Part shown: positions 44,252-53,007 of the stretch, piece by piece
Numbering within the stretch: position 1 is the first letter of the stretch
Layout: the number at the start of each line of letters is the position of its first letter
NCBI RefSeq assembly: GCF_011764485.1
Contig: NZ_AP022848.1
Coordinates: forward strand, 710,001-774,000
Source of the DNA: Bosea sp. ANAM02
GTDB taxonomy: Bacteria > Pseudomonadota > Alphaproteobacteria > Rhizobiales > Beijerinckiaceae
Length of the DNA stretch: 64,000 nt
Reading direction: 5' to 3'
Position numbers and translations under genes: made by a program
The notes under the pieces: model-generated
The model's database searches: none
Told to the model about the DNA's origin: nothing
The model's input: the letters and a program-made list of their open reading frames with translations, nothing else

Positions 44252-45865
44252 TCAAACGGAGATCGCCATGCCGTCGCGCTGCGGATCGGCCCCGCCGGAG
44301 CACAGCCCGTCGACGATTCCGATCGCGTGAAGGGCGGCGAAAGGAAATGTCTGGGCGGAGCGCTTGACCTCATAGCCTGCCGCCGTGAGCTCGGCGCCGA
44401 CGCTGCGGCGGATGCGGTTGGAGATGTCGATCATGTTCGACACGGCCATGACGCGGGGCGCCGCGACGGCCTCGAAGGGCGACATGCCGAAATCGATCAT
44501 GTTCATGATGCCCTGTGCGACCGCCGGCGCGATATAGCTGCCGCCAGGCGCGCCGATGACGATGCGCGGTGTGTCTCCGTCGAAGACGATGGTCGGCGCG
44601 GCCGAGGAGGCGCGGCGCTTGCCGGGCGCGATCGAGGCCGCCCGGCCCGGGCGCGGGTCGAAGCGGCTCATCGTGCCGTTATAGATGAAGCCGAGCCCGT
44701 CGGTAATCGCGCCGGACGGGCTGCCGAGCGTATGGGTCAGCGCCACGGCGTTGCCCTCGCGGTCGACGACGGTGACATGGGTGGTCTCGCGCTGCGACTT
44801 GTCGAGCCGGTTGATGACTGCACGCTCGCCGCGCCGGATCGCCTCGGCCTGTTCGGCCGCATGCTCCTTCGAGATCAAGCGATCGACGGGCACGTCGACA
44901 TAGGCCGGGTCGCCCATGAAACGGTCCTTGTCGATGGTCATGCGCCGCATCGCCTCGGCGAGCAGCGTGATGTGCTCGGCGCTGCCGTGCCTGAGCGCGC
45001 CGATCTCGAAATTCTCGAGGATATGCAGCATCTCCAGCATCGACATGCCGCTGGCGGGCGGCGGGCTCGTCGAGATGCGGTGGCCACGATAGGAGCCCCA
45101 GATCGGTTCGGCGACCGAGAGTTCGTAGGCCGCGAAGTCGCGCTCGCTGATCAGTCCGCCCTGCGCGACGAAATCCGCCGCCATCCGGGCCGCCAGCGCG
45201 CCGTGGTAGAAATCGTCCGGGCCGCTTTTCGCGAGATGTTCGAGCGTCGCCGCGAGATCGGGATTGGCCAGTGTGTCGCCGACGCGCTTCGGGCTGCCGT
45301 CCGGCCGGAAGAACACGGCGCGCCCCGTGCCGCTATAGCGCAGCTTGTCGCCGGTATTGACCTCGCCGCCGCCGCTCTGGTCCTGGCTCCAGAACCAGTG
45401 CATGTGCGGGCGCACGAGCACATCCTCATGCGCCTGCCGGATCGCCGGCGCCATCACGTCGCGCCAGTCCATCGTGCCGAACTGCGAAAGGGCATAGGCA
45501 TAGCCCTTGACGCTGCCCGGCGTACAGACGGCGAGATGGCCGAACTCGTTGATGCCGCCCTTGAGCAGGAAGGCGAAGCCGTCCCGCGTCTGGCCCTGCA
45601 GATGCTGCAGCCACATGTCCGGCGTCGCGGCGAGCGGAGCCTTGGCGTAGAATTCCACGATCTCATGGATGCCACGGCGGGGCATATAGACCTGCATCGA
45701 GCCGAAGCCGCCGATCCCGCACATCAGCGGATCGACCACGCCCTGCATGAAGGCGCAGGCGATGGCGGCGTCGATGGCGTTGCCGCCGCGTTCGAGAACC
45801 TCAGCGCCGGCCTCTGCCGCTTCGGGCTGCGGCGCGACCACCATCGCATTCTTCATCATGACCAT
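44252..45865 (-). CDS. ggt: Gamma-glutamyltransferase-family protein
   Basis: 537 residues, an Ntn hydrolase made as a proenzyme. The self-cleavage nucleophile Thr lies in ETTHVTVVDREGNAV, and the gamma-glutamyl contacts are in SPPPASG and GAPGGSYI. ATG 45865 (MVMMKNAMVVAPQPEAAE) matches the family N-terminus and follows CGGAGA; the longer frame to 46018 has no signal peptide. Without a signal it is likely cytoplasmic and may act as a hydrolase on gamma-glutamyl amides imported by the cell. Confidence 0.88.
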   Translation of the reverse strand: MVMMKNAMVVAPQPEAAEAGAEVLERGGNAIDAAIACAFMQGVVDPLMCGIGGFGSMQVYMPRRGIHEIVEFYAKAPLAATPDMWLQHLQGQTRDGFAFLLKGGINEFGHLAVCTPGSVKGYAYALSQFGTMDWRDVMAPAIRQAHEDVLVRPHMHWFWSQDQSGGGEVNTGDKLRYSGTGRAVFFRPDGSPKRVGDTLANPDLAATLEHLAKSGPDDFYHGALAARMAADFVAQGGLISERDFAAYELSVAEPIWGSYRGHRISTSPPPASGMSMLEMLHILENFEIGALRHGSAEHITLLAEAMRRMTIDKDRFMGDPAYVDVPVDRLISKEHAAEQAEAIRRGERAVINRLDKSQRETTHVTVVDREGNAVALTHTLGSPSGAITDGLGFIYNGTMSRFDPRPGRAASIAPGKRRASSAAPTIVFDGDTPRIVIGAPGGSYIAPAVAQGIMNMIDFGMSPFEAVAAPRVMAVSNMIDISNRIRRSVGAELTAAGYEVKRSAQTFPFAALHAIGIVDGLCSGGADPQRDGMAISV

Positions 45866-46120
45866 CGGCAGATTCTCCGTCTCTCGGCCCTGTGGCCAGT
45901 CCGCGCCGGGCTTGTCGGCCGCGGGCGTCAATAGGGCACCATCCGTATCCCGTGAATACGCAACGGACGGGGCCTCGCCGCGCGCGGCACGCCACGCCCT
46001 GTCCGCGTGCCCCCGCAAGGATCTGCGAAGCCAGCACCGAGCCGCCTCCGGATTGTGCTGGGGGCTCCAGGCACGCGGAAGCGGTACAGGCGTTCAGCCA
46101 GGCAGGGGCGCGGTCGTCGC

Positions 46121-47281
46121 TCAGGCGGCGGCGCGCGTCTCGACCAGCCGTGCCAGCAGGCTCGCACCCACCGGCAGGATGCCGTCGTCGAGGACATAGG
46201 CCGGGTTGTGAACCGGCACGGTGCCGGCATGGCCGACCCAGGCATAGGCGCCGGGCACGACGCGCAGCATGTCGGCGAAATCCTCGCTGCCCATCAGCGG
46301 CTTGACCTCGGTCAGCACGCCATCGGCCCCGACGATCTCGGCGGCGACCTCGACGACGGCTTGGGTCTGCGCCTCGTGATTGACCAGCACGTTGAAGATG
46401 TTGCGGATGTCGACCTCGATGGTGACGCCGAAGCTTGCCGCCGTGCCGGCGGCGATCTCGCGCATGCGATCGCGCACGAGCGCGCCGATCTCCGGCGAGA
46501 AGGTGCGGATCGTGCCGGCCAGCGCCGCCTCCTCGGGAATGACGTTATAGGCCGAGCCGGCATGGATCTGCGTGATCGAGAGCACGGCGGCCTCGCGCGG
46601 GTCGGCATTGCGGCTGACGATGGTCTGCAGCGCATTGGCGAGGCTCATCGCGACGACGATGGGGTCGCGCCCCATATGCGGCATGGCGCCATGGCTGCCG
46701 CGGCCGGTGATCTTGATGTCGAAGAAATCGGCGCCCGCCATCGCGGGGCCGGGGAAGATCGAAATCTGGCCGGGATCGAGATCGGGCGAATTGTGCAGGC
46801 CGTAGATCTCGTCGCAGGGGAAACGCTCGAACAGCTTCTCGGCGATCATGCTGCGCGCGCCGCCGAGCCCTTCCTCGGCCGGCTGGAAGACGAACACGGC
46901 GGTGCCCTTAAAGCCGCGGTTCTCGGCGAGATAGCGTGCCGCACCGAGCAGCATGGTCGTGTGCCCGTCATGACCGCAAGCGTGCATCTTGCCGGCGACG
47001 GTCGAGCGCCAGGGCAGGTTGGTGATTTCCTGGATCGGCAGCGCATCCATGTCGGCACGCAGGCCGATGCGCCGGCCGGGCCCGCCGGTGCCGTGGAGGA
47101 TGCCGACCAGGCCGGTCTTGCCGATGCCACGATGGACCTCGATGCCCCAGGCGGCGAGCTTCTCCGCGACGATATTGGAGGTCCTGACCTCCTCGAAGCC
47201 GATCTCGGGATGAGCGTGGAGATCGCGGCGGATGGCGACGAGCTCGTCAGTGAAGGACAGGATCTCAGGCAGGGCGGGCAT
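46121..47281 (-). CDS. M20-family amidohydrolase (hippurate hydrolase type)
   Basis: 386 residues. Metal and catalytic motifs of the M20D branch are present: ACGHDGHTTMLLGAARYL, FQPAEEGLGGA with the catalytic Glu, HNSPDLDPG and SEDFADM. A dimerisation domain covers about residues 180-290. Members hydrolyse N-acyl amino acids, hippurate or indole-amino-acid conjugates. It lies 24 bases downstream of the M81 gene on the same strand, so the two probably act together. Confidence 0.92.
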   Translation of the reverse strand: MPALPEILSFTDELVAIRRDLHAHPEIGFEEVRTSNIVAEKLAAWGIEVHRGIGKTGLVGILHGTGGPGRRIGLRADMDALPIQEITNLPWRSTVAGKMHACGHDGHTTMLLGAARYLAENRGFKGTAVFVFQPAEEGLGGARSMIAEKLFERFPCDEIYGLHNSPDLDPGQISIFPGPAMAGADFFDIKITGRGSHGAMPHMGRDPIVVAMSLANALQTIVSRNADPREAAVLSITQIHAGSAYNVIPEEAALAGTIRTFSPEIGALVRDRMREIAAGTAASFGVTIEVDIRNIFNVLVNHEAQTQAVVEVAAEIVGADGVLTEVKPLMGSEDFADMLRVVPGAYAWVGHAGTVPVHNPAYVLDDGILPVGASLLARLVETRAAA

Positions 47282-47304
47282 GACGGCTCCAGGTATCGGA
47301 TGGT

Positions 47305-48804
47305 TCAGGCGAAGGGCTGGCCGAGAGGCGAAGTGCGCAGGCCCGGACGCAACCGGCGCCAGGGCAGAGCAGCGGGATCGACCGGCATCGGCCCCGGCGC
47401 GGCGCAGACGAGAATCGTCTCCGCGATCGGCTCGAAATCGGCGCGGAAATGCACCGAGCTCTTGTTGACGAGAATAGACTGCTCGGTCGGCTCGATGCCG
47501 ACCTGCCGGTACATCGCCTGATCGGCCATCTGCGCCTTGCGCGAGCCGACGACGATCCGGACATCACCGATGCGCAGGCAGGCGCTCGGCCCGAGATTCA
47601 TGCGCGAGCCCCCGTAGAACGGGCCCGGCGCGACGAAGCGGCCGTCCGACAGTTTCTCGACCAGGAATTCGCCGGTGAGCGGCTTGTCGCCGGGGATGCC
47701 GGAATTTGCGCCGAGCGACAGCGAGATCGTCTTGCCTTCGCCGGCGGCATGGGCGGCCGCGGCCGCCGCTGCATCGACAATGACGCCGATCGCGGCACGT
47801 CTGGCGCCGCCCTGCACGAGGGCATGGGCCATGCCCATCGTGTCGGAATCGCCCCCTGCACCAGGATTGTCCTGCGTGTCGGAGATGACGACGGGCTTCG
47901 ACGCGGTTTCAGCCAGACGCATCGCCTCCGCGACACCGTCCTCGGGCGAGAAGACCCGGCCCTTGAAGGCGGCCTCGCTGGCCATCACCCGGGCGAGGAC
48001 GGTATCGGCGGCGCGGTCGGCATCGTCCTGCGTCACGCCATAGGCGAGCACGGTCGCGCCGCAATCGGGAAAATCCGCAGCGGGAAAGCCGGGCAGGAAG
48101 GAGAGCGTCGGCACGGCCGGGCCTTCCAGTGCGGCGAGTTCCGCATAGATGGTGCGGCAGGGCTCCATCCCGGTCGCCTGCCAGGCGATGGGAATGAGAT
48201 AGGGCACCTGACGGAAGGCCTTGGCCGGGCGTGCGCCCGTCTCGATCAATTGCGTCAGCACCGCGGCCGAGCGGCTGCCGGTCAGGGCCATGTCGACATG
48301 CGGATAGGTGCGGTAGGCCACGAGCGCATCGGCCATCGCCATCATCAACGGCGTGACGTTGCCATGCAGGTCGAGGCTGACGACGAGTGGAACCTCCGGC
48401 CCGATCGCGGCGCGCACCCGCCGTAGCAGTTCGCCCTCGCCGTCATCGTGATGCTCGGCGACCATGGCACCGTGCAGGTCGAGATAGACGCCGTCCAGCG
48501 GCAGCGCGGCGGCGATGCGCTCCACCAGCTCGCTCGCGATCGCCTCGAAGGCCTCGGCGGTGACATGAGCGGAGGGGCTCGCCGCGCACCAGAGCGTCGG
48601 CAGGAGCTCCCAATCCTGCCTGCGCGCGGCGTCGACGAAGCCGGCAGCACTGACATTGACATCCTTCACGGCCGCGAAGATCGCCTCGCCGCGCGCCAAA
48701 GGCGGCCAGCCGCCGCCTTGCAGGAAGGCCTCCATCCCGGCCTTGCTGGGCGCGAACGTGTTGGTTTCGTGCAGAAATCCGCCAAATGCGATGCGGCGCG
48801 GCAT
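47305..48804 (-). CDS. M81-family (MlrC-like) metallohydrolase, third copy
   Basis: 499 residues with DUF1485 and MlrC_C domains. The signature FLHETNTFAP is complete, and the candidate metal ligands Asp145, His147 (LDLHGNV) and His169 (TYPHVD) plus His111 (LHGAM) are present. The MlrC_C part has SDTQDNPGAGGDSDTMGM. It is more divergent from the cassette A and B copies than their shared context would suggest, and it is paired with an M20 amidohydrolase instead of an aminotransferase. An N-acyl or peptide bond in a small molecule is the likely target type. Confidence 0.88.
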   Translation of the reverse strand: MPRRIAFGGFLHETNTFAPSKAGMEAFLQGGGWPPLARGEAIFAAVKDVNVSAAGFVDAARRQDWELLPTLWCAASPSAHVTAEAFEAIASELVERIAAALPLDGVYLDLHGAMVAEHHDDGEGELLRRVRAAIGPEVPLVVSLDLHGNVTPLMMAMADALVAYRTYPHVDMALTGSRSAAVLTQLIETGARPAKAFRQVPYLIPIAWQATGMEPCRTIYAELAALEGPAVPTLSFLPGFPAADFPDCGATVLAYGVTQDDADRAADTVLARVMASEAAFKGRVFSPEDGVAEAMRLAETASKPVVISDTQDNPGAGGDSDTMGMAHALVQGGARRAAIGVIVDAAAAAAAHAAGEGKTISLSLGANSGIPGDKPLTGEFLVEKLSDGRFVAPGPFYGGSRMNLGPSACLRIGDVRIVVGSRKAQMADQAMYRQVGIEPTEQSILVNKSSVHFRADFEPIAETILVCAAPGPMPVDPAALPWRRLRPGLRTSPLGQPFA

Positions 48805-48944
48805 CCGTTCCCTCCCCGGTTGCCGCCGAGGTAATCACAGGCGGGCGCGCAGTCCAACACGCAAAAGCGCCGGCCCTGCCATGGCGGAATGAAGGAGCTG
48901 CATCGGTCTTGCAAGCCGCTTTCGCTGCCTGGCTCACGCAGTCC

Positions 48945-50312
48945 TCATCGGGAGGTCGGCGCGGGGGGATGACCGAGCCTCGGCAGCGAGACTGTGACGC
49001 GGAGGCCTCCTCCGGCCCGGTTCTCCAACGCGACAGACCCTTCATGCGTTCGGGCTATCGCCTGGGCGATCGTCAGGCCCAGGCCCGAACCGCCGGTCTC
49101 GCGGCCGCGCGATGCCTCCAGCCGCACGAAGGGATGGAAGACGCGCTCGATATCGGCCAGCGGGATTCCCGGTCCGTCATCCTCCACCGTGACGACAAAT
49201 CGACCATCGGCTTCGGCAATGCTGACGCGCGCCGAAACGCCGTATTTGACCGCGTTGCCGATGATGTTCGTGAAGGCCCGCTTCAGCGGCAGGACGCGGC
49301 CCAGGATCGGAGCCGCGTTCAGTCCGGACAGGCTGACGTCGTGCCCAAGGTCGAGATGCTCGTCGACGATGGTCTCGATGATCGAGGCGAGGTCGATCCG
49401 TCGTGTCGCCTCGCTGGACAGGCCGCCGCGCAGGTATTCCAGCGTCGAGTCGATCATCTCCTCCATCTCGCCAAGATCGGCATCGATCAGGCGCCGGGCC
49501 GCTTCGTCGTCGAGGAGCTCGGAGCGCAATCGCAATCGAGTGATCGGCGTGCGCAGGTCATGCGATACCGCAGCCATCGCCTGCATGCGCTCGGCAACGA
49601 GGCGCTGGATGCGCTCGCGCATGGTATTGAAGGCGCGCGCGGCACGGCGGACCTCGGCCGGGCCGGCCTCCGGCAGGGGGTGCGGCACCTGATCGAGGCT
49701 AAAGCGCTCCGCCGCCAGCGCGAGGTCGCGCAGCGGCCGGGTCGCCCAGCGCAGCAGCAGCAATGCGACGACGACGATCCCGACGGCGAAGCAGATCATG
49801 ATCGCGGTCAGGCTCCAGTCGAGATGCTGCGCGGCGCCCAGCGCCGAGGACGAGAAATTGACCCAGCTTCCATCGTCGAGCCGGATCGACACCAGCATCA
49901 GGTGCCGCTCGGTCGCGGCCCCGCCGTCATCGGCCAGTCCGACGCGGAAGGACTCGGCCGCAAGATCGGGCGCGAACTGTTTCAGTCGCGCTTCCATCCG
50001 GCGCGTCCTCTCGGTCGCCGGCACGTTGCCGAGGACGAGGCTGACCTTGCTCCAGTGGACTTCGAGGCTCGCGCTCGACAGGTCATGCGCGACGCGGTCG
50101 CGCTCCGCCCCGTCGGGAATACTGGCGATCGCGCGCTTGATCGAGACGATGCGCTCGGCGAGGCTGCCGTCGCGCCCGGCCGAGGCGAAGCTTTCGACTC
50201 CGACGCGAAAGGCCCAGTAACCGAGCAGGTGGAAGGCAAGCAGCGCCGCGAACAGGATCAGGATCGCGCGGCTCGCCACGGTATCGGGCCAGAGACGTCC
50301 GGGCAGCCTCAA
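48945..50312 (-). CDS. Sensor histidine kinase of the copper locus
   Basis: 455 residues. TM1 is at about 14-36 and TM2 at about 168-188, enclosing a ~130-residue periplasmic sensor domain. A HAMP domain (about 190-240), HisKA with phospho-acceptor His251 (AAVSHDLRTPITRL), and HATPase_c with IIGNAVKYG, DDGPGIP and GGSGLGLTIAQAI follow. The sensor loop has no obvious His/Met-rich copper motif. It overlaps the response regulator by four bases and is next to the divergent copper operon, so it probably senses periplasmic copper or envelope damage from it. Confidence 0.92.
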   Translation of the reverse strand: MRLPGRLWPDTVASRAILILFAALLAFHLLGYWAFRVGVESFASAGRDGSLAERIVSIKRAIASIPDGAERDRVAHDLSSASLEVHWSKVSLVLGNVPATERTRRMEARLKQFAPDLAAESFRVGLADDGGAATERHLMLVSIRLDDGSWVNFSSSALGAAQHLDWSLTAIMICFAVGIVVVALLLLRWATRPLRDLALAAERFSLDQVPHPLPEAGPAEVRRAARAFNTMRERIQRLVAERMQAMAAVSHDLRTPITRLRLRSELLDDEAARRLIDADLGEMEEMIDSTLEYLRGGLSSEATRRIDLASIIETIVDEHLDLGHDVSLSGLNAAPILGRVLPLKRAFTNIIGNAVKYGVSARVSIAEADGRFVVTVEDDGPGIPLADIERVFHPFVRLEASRGRETGGSGLGLTIAQAIARTHEGSVALENRAGGGLRVTVSLPRLGHPPAPTSR

Positions 50313-51103
50313 GCGCTCTGTCCTTTATGGTGCCCGATCGTCGAGGCGAACAGGTAGCCCGCGCCCCTCACCGTCTTGATCAACTGGCTGCCATTGGTAT
50401 CGGCCTCCAGCTTGCGGCGCAGGCGGCTGATCTGGACATCGATCGTCCGGTCGAACGGATCGTCGCTCATCCGTGCCTTGGCGAACTGCATCAGCGCCTC
50501 ACGCGACAACACCCGGTTGGCATGCTCGACGAAGGCGACGAGCAGATCGAACTCCCCGGTCGAGAGATCGATCAAGGTCCCGGCCGGTGATTGCAGCTCC
50601 CGGCGCCGCAAGTCCAGGATCCAGCCGTCGAAGCTCAGGATTCCGCTCGGCTGCGTCAGCACGGAGTTTCGCGGCGCCCGCAAGCGGCGCAGCACGGCCC
50701 GGATGCGCGCCAGCAATTCGCGCGGGCTGAACGGCTTGGTGACATAGTCGTCCGCCCCGCCTTCGAGGCCCGCGATGCGGTCGCTCTCCTCGCCGCGGGC
50801 GGTCAGCATCACGATCGGGACCTGCGAGGTGGAACGCACGTCGCGACACAGCTCGACGCCCGAGCGCCCCGGCAGCATCAGGTCGAGGACGATCAGGTCG
50901 ATGGCGCTATGCGCCAACGCTTCCATCATGGCACGGCCATCCGGCGCACCGGTCACCTGGTAGCCGTGCCGCTGCAGAAAGCGCGCGACCAGCAGCCTGA
51001 TCTGGGGATCGTCATCCACCACCAGGATATGACCGTGATCGTCGGCGTTCGGCGCGGCAGACGCCTGACCCGTTTCGTGTTCCGCGTTTCCTGACATCAC
51101 CAT
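50309..51103 (-). CDS. OmpR-family response regulator of the copper locus
   Basis: 264 residues. The receiver domain has the acidic pair in LVVDDDPQ, phospho-acceptor Asp74 (LIVLDLMLPG), the Thr in MLTARGEE and the Lys in YVTKPFSP. The C-terminal winged helix ends RRKLEADTNGSQLIKTVRGAGYLF. The start is uncertain: ATG 51103 and 51097 are both plausible, and the frame extends to 51187. It most likely activates the divergent copper operon at 51255. Confidence 0.92.
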   Translation of the reverse strand: MVMSGNAEHETGQASAAPNADDHGHILVVDDDPQIRLLVARFLQRHGYQVTGAPDGRAMMEALAHSAIDLIVLDLMLPGRSGVELCRDVRSTSQVPIVMLTARGEESDRIAGLEGGADDYVTKPFSPRELLARIRAVLRRLRAPRNSVLTQPSGILSFDGWILDLRRRELQSPAGTLIDLSTGEFDLLVAFVEHANRVLSREALMQFAKARMSDDPFDRTIDVQISRLRRKLEADTNGSQLIKTVRGAGYLFASTIGHHKGQSA

Positions 51104-51254
51104 GCCGCGCAAGCGCCGGCTCTCCTCCTCCGTACGGACGGACAATAACGTGTGCGCGGCCCGACTGCCCGCGTCGCTTTGAAACAATTTGTAACGGACG
51201 CCTGGGGATCGGCGTTGCTACCCCTGCTCCACCGCAACAGGGGAGCCGTGAGTC
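51104..51254. promoter_or_regulatory. Divergent promoter region of two-component system and copper operon
   Basis: This 151-base spacer must hold both promoters. AAACAATTTGTAAC around 51181-51194 is AT-rich against its surroundings and is the best candidate for a regulator-binding or -35 region. GGGGAG before GTG 51255 is the ribosome-binding site. Confidence 0.4.
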
Positions 51255-51473
51255 GTGAGCTTGGTGAAGCTGCCGTTCCTGGGGGCGATCGGCCTGGCGC
51301 TCGGTGCCTGCTCGGTCGCCGCTCTTCCGGACCATCTGGCCCGGCCGGCCGATCCGAGTGCCCGCGTTCCCGCTGTCACCTATGGCAGCGTGACGGCAGG
51401 CGCCGCCACCTATCGCCCGGTCGAGCCCAAGGACTGGCGCGAGCTCAACCGCCGGGTCGGGCCGAAATCATGA
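51255..51473 (+). CDS. Small lipoprotein, first gene of the copper operon
   Basis: 72 residues from GTG 51255. A signal with the lipobox LGAC (Cys19) predicts a lipid-anchored 54-residue periplasmic protein. No domain is recognised. Its stop overlaps the start of the TolC-like gene (ATGA), and small proteins with the closing motif DWRELNRRVGPKS-like tail occur next to such genes. It may be a partner of the outer-membrane protein, which is inference. Confidence 0.7.
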   Translation: MSLVKLPFLGAIGLALGACSVAALPDHLARPADPSARVPAVTYGSVTAGAATYRPVEPKDWRELNRRVGPKS

Positions 51474-52993
51474 CGTTGCCGAACCATTCCGCCGCGCCGC
51501 CGCGCACCATTCTCCATGGGCTCTCCTTGACGTCATTCCCCGTTCAGAAAACCCTCCGCCTGCTGCGCTGGACCTTACTCGCCGGTGCCGTCGCGCTGCT
51601 CGGCGGCTGTGCCGGCTTTTCGGCCGATGGCGGCATGAGCGCGATCCGGAGTGCGACCTATGCCGATATCGGCAAGGACGTGGCGAAGGTCGGCGACGAT
51701 CAGGCCGCGCTCACCGCCAAGGCGCGCGTCGACCGGTTGCTACGCACGCCGCTGACCGCTGACACCGCCGTACAGGTCGCGCTGCTCAACAATCGCGGCC
51801 TGCAAGCGGCCTTCAACGAGCTCGGCATGGCCGAGGTGCAGATGGTCGCCGCCAGCCTGCCGCCCAATCCGCGCTTTGGCATCTCCAAGCTCTCTGGCCG
51901 TTTCGAGGTCGAGATCGAGCGCCAGATCGTAGGCAGCCTGCTGGCGCTGGCGACCTTGCCGGCGCGGGCCGAGATCGCCCGCGACCGCTTCCGGACCGCG
52001 CAGATGCGGACGGCCGAGGCCGTTCTGAAGCTCGCGGCCGACACCCGCCGCCAGTACTACCGCGCGGCCGCGGCCAACGCGCAGGTCGCCTTCTACCAGG
52101 AGGCGAAAAGCTCCGCCGATGCCGCGTCCGAGCTGTTCAAGCGGCTTGGGGAAACTGGTGGCGTCAACAAGATCGACCAGGCCCGCGAATTCGCCTTCGA
52201 GGCCGAACTCACCGTGCAACTCGCCCAGGCCCGCCAGCAGCAGCGCCAGGAGCGCGAGCGCCTCGTCCGTCTGCTTGGCCTCTGGGGCGACGACCTGAAG
52301 TTCAGGGTCGGGAGCCCGCCACCCTTGCCGCGCCTGCAATCGGTCAAGGCGATCGAGGCCGAGGCCCTGCGCAAGCGCGTCGATCTCCGGATCGCGCGGG
52401 CCGAACTCGACACGCTCGCCAAGTCGCTCGGGCTCACCCAGGCGACGCGCTTCGTCAACGATAGCGACCTGCTCGGGCGGCGCACCTATGACCGCAGCCG
52501 CAGCATCAACGACCACGGCCATGTCGAGCGCGAATCCAGCCGCAGCCGGACGCTGGAGCTCGAGATCGAGATCCCGATCTATGATTTCGGCCAATCGAAG
52601 GTCGCACTCGCCGAGCAGACCTATATGCAGGCCGCCAACAGGCTCGCCGAGAAGGCGGTCAATATCCGCTCGGAAGCCCGCGAGGCCTACACCGCCTACC
52701 GTGCCCATTACGACATCACGCGCCAGTACCAGACCAACGTCCTGCCTTTGCGCAGGATCATCCAGGAGCAGTCGCTGCTGCAGTACAGCGGCATGCTCAA
52801 CGACGTGACCGACCTGATCGCGGATGCCCGCAGCCGCATCCTCTCGAATGTCGCCGCGATCAATGCCCGCCGCGACTTCTGGATCGCCCATACCGATTTC
52901 AAGCATGCGCTGATCGGCGGCGGCAGCGGGGCTGGCGGCTCGGCCACCGCGGCTGCGGCTGGCGGCGGCGAGGCCGGCGGTGCAGGCCACTGA
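51470..52993 (+). CDS. TolC-like outer-membrane efflux lipoprotein
   Basis: 507 residues with a lipobox (LLGGC). Two OEP repeats are visible: the first around ALLNNRGLQAAFNELGMAEVQM to the coiled coil ending near RLVRLLGLWGDD, and the second from VDLRIARAELDTLAKSLGLT on. Long alpha-helical hairpins rich in Ala, Gln and Arg match TolC/CusC. The tail is Gly/Ala-rich. The frame is open upstream, but MTLPNHSA at 51470 is coupled to the lipoprotein gene. No RND pump or membrane-fusion gene is adjacent. Confidence 0.9.
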   Translation: MTLPNHSAAPPRTILHGLSLTSFPVQKTLRLLRWTLLAGAVALLGGCAGFSADGGMSAIRSATYADIGKDVAKVGDDQAALTAKARVDRLLRTPLTADTAVQVALLNNRGLQAAFNELGMAEVQMVAASLPPNPRFGISKLSGRFEVEIERQIVGSLLALATLPARAEIARDRFRTAQMRTAEAVLKLAADTRRQYYRAAAANAQVAFYQEAKSSADAASELFKRLGETGGVNKIDQAREFAFEAELTVQLAQARQQQRQERERLVRLLGLWGDDLKFRVGSPPPLPRLQSVKAIEAEALRKRVDLRIARAELDTLAKSLGLTQATRFVNDSDLLGRRTYDRSRSINDHGHVERESSRSRTLELEIEIPIYDFGQSKVALAEQTYMQAANRLAEKAVNIRSEAREAYTAYRAHYDITRQYQTNVLPLRRIIQEQSLLQYSGMLNDVTDLIADARSRILSNVAAINARRDFWIAHTDFKHALIGGGSGAGGSATAAAAGGGEAGGAGH

Positions 52994-53007
52994 AGGAGCT
53001 GACGGAC

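Noticed and set aside
43736..45934. A 732-codon open frame on the plus strand
   Set aside because: It is antisense to serine ammonia-lyase and GGT, which have strong homology; composition is typical of a shadow frame.
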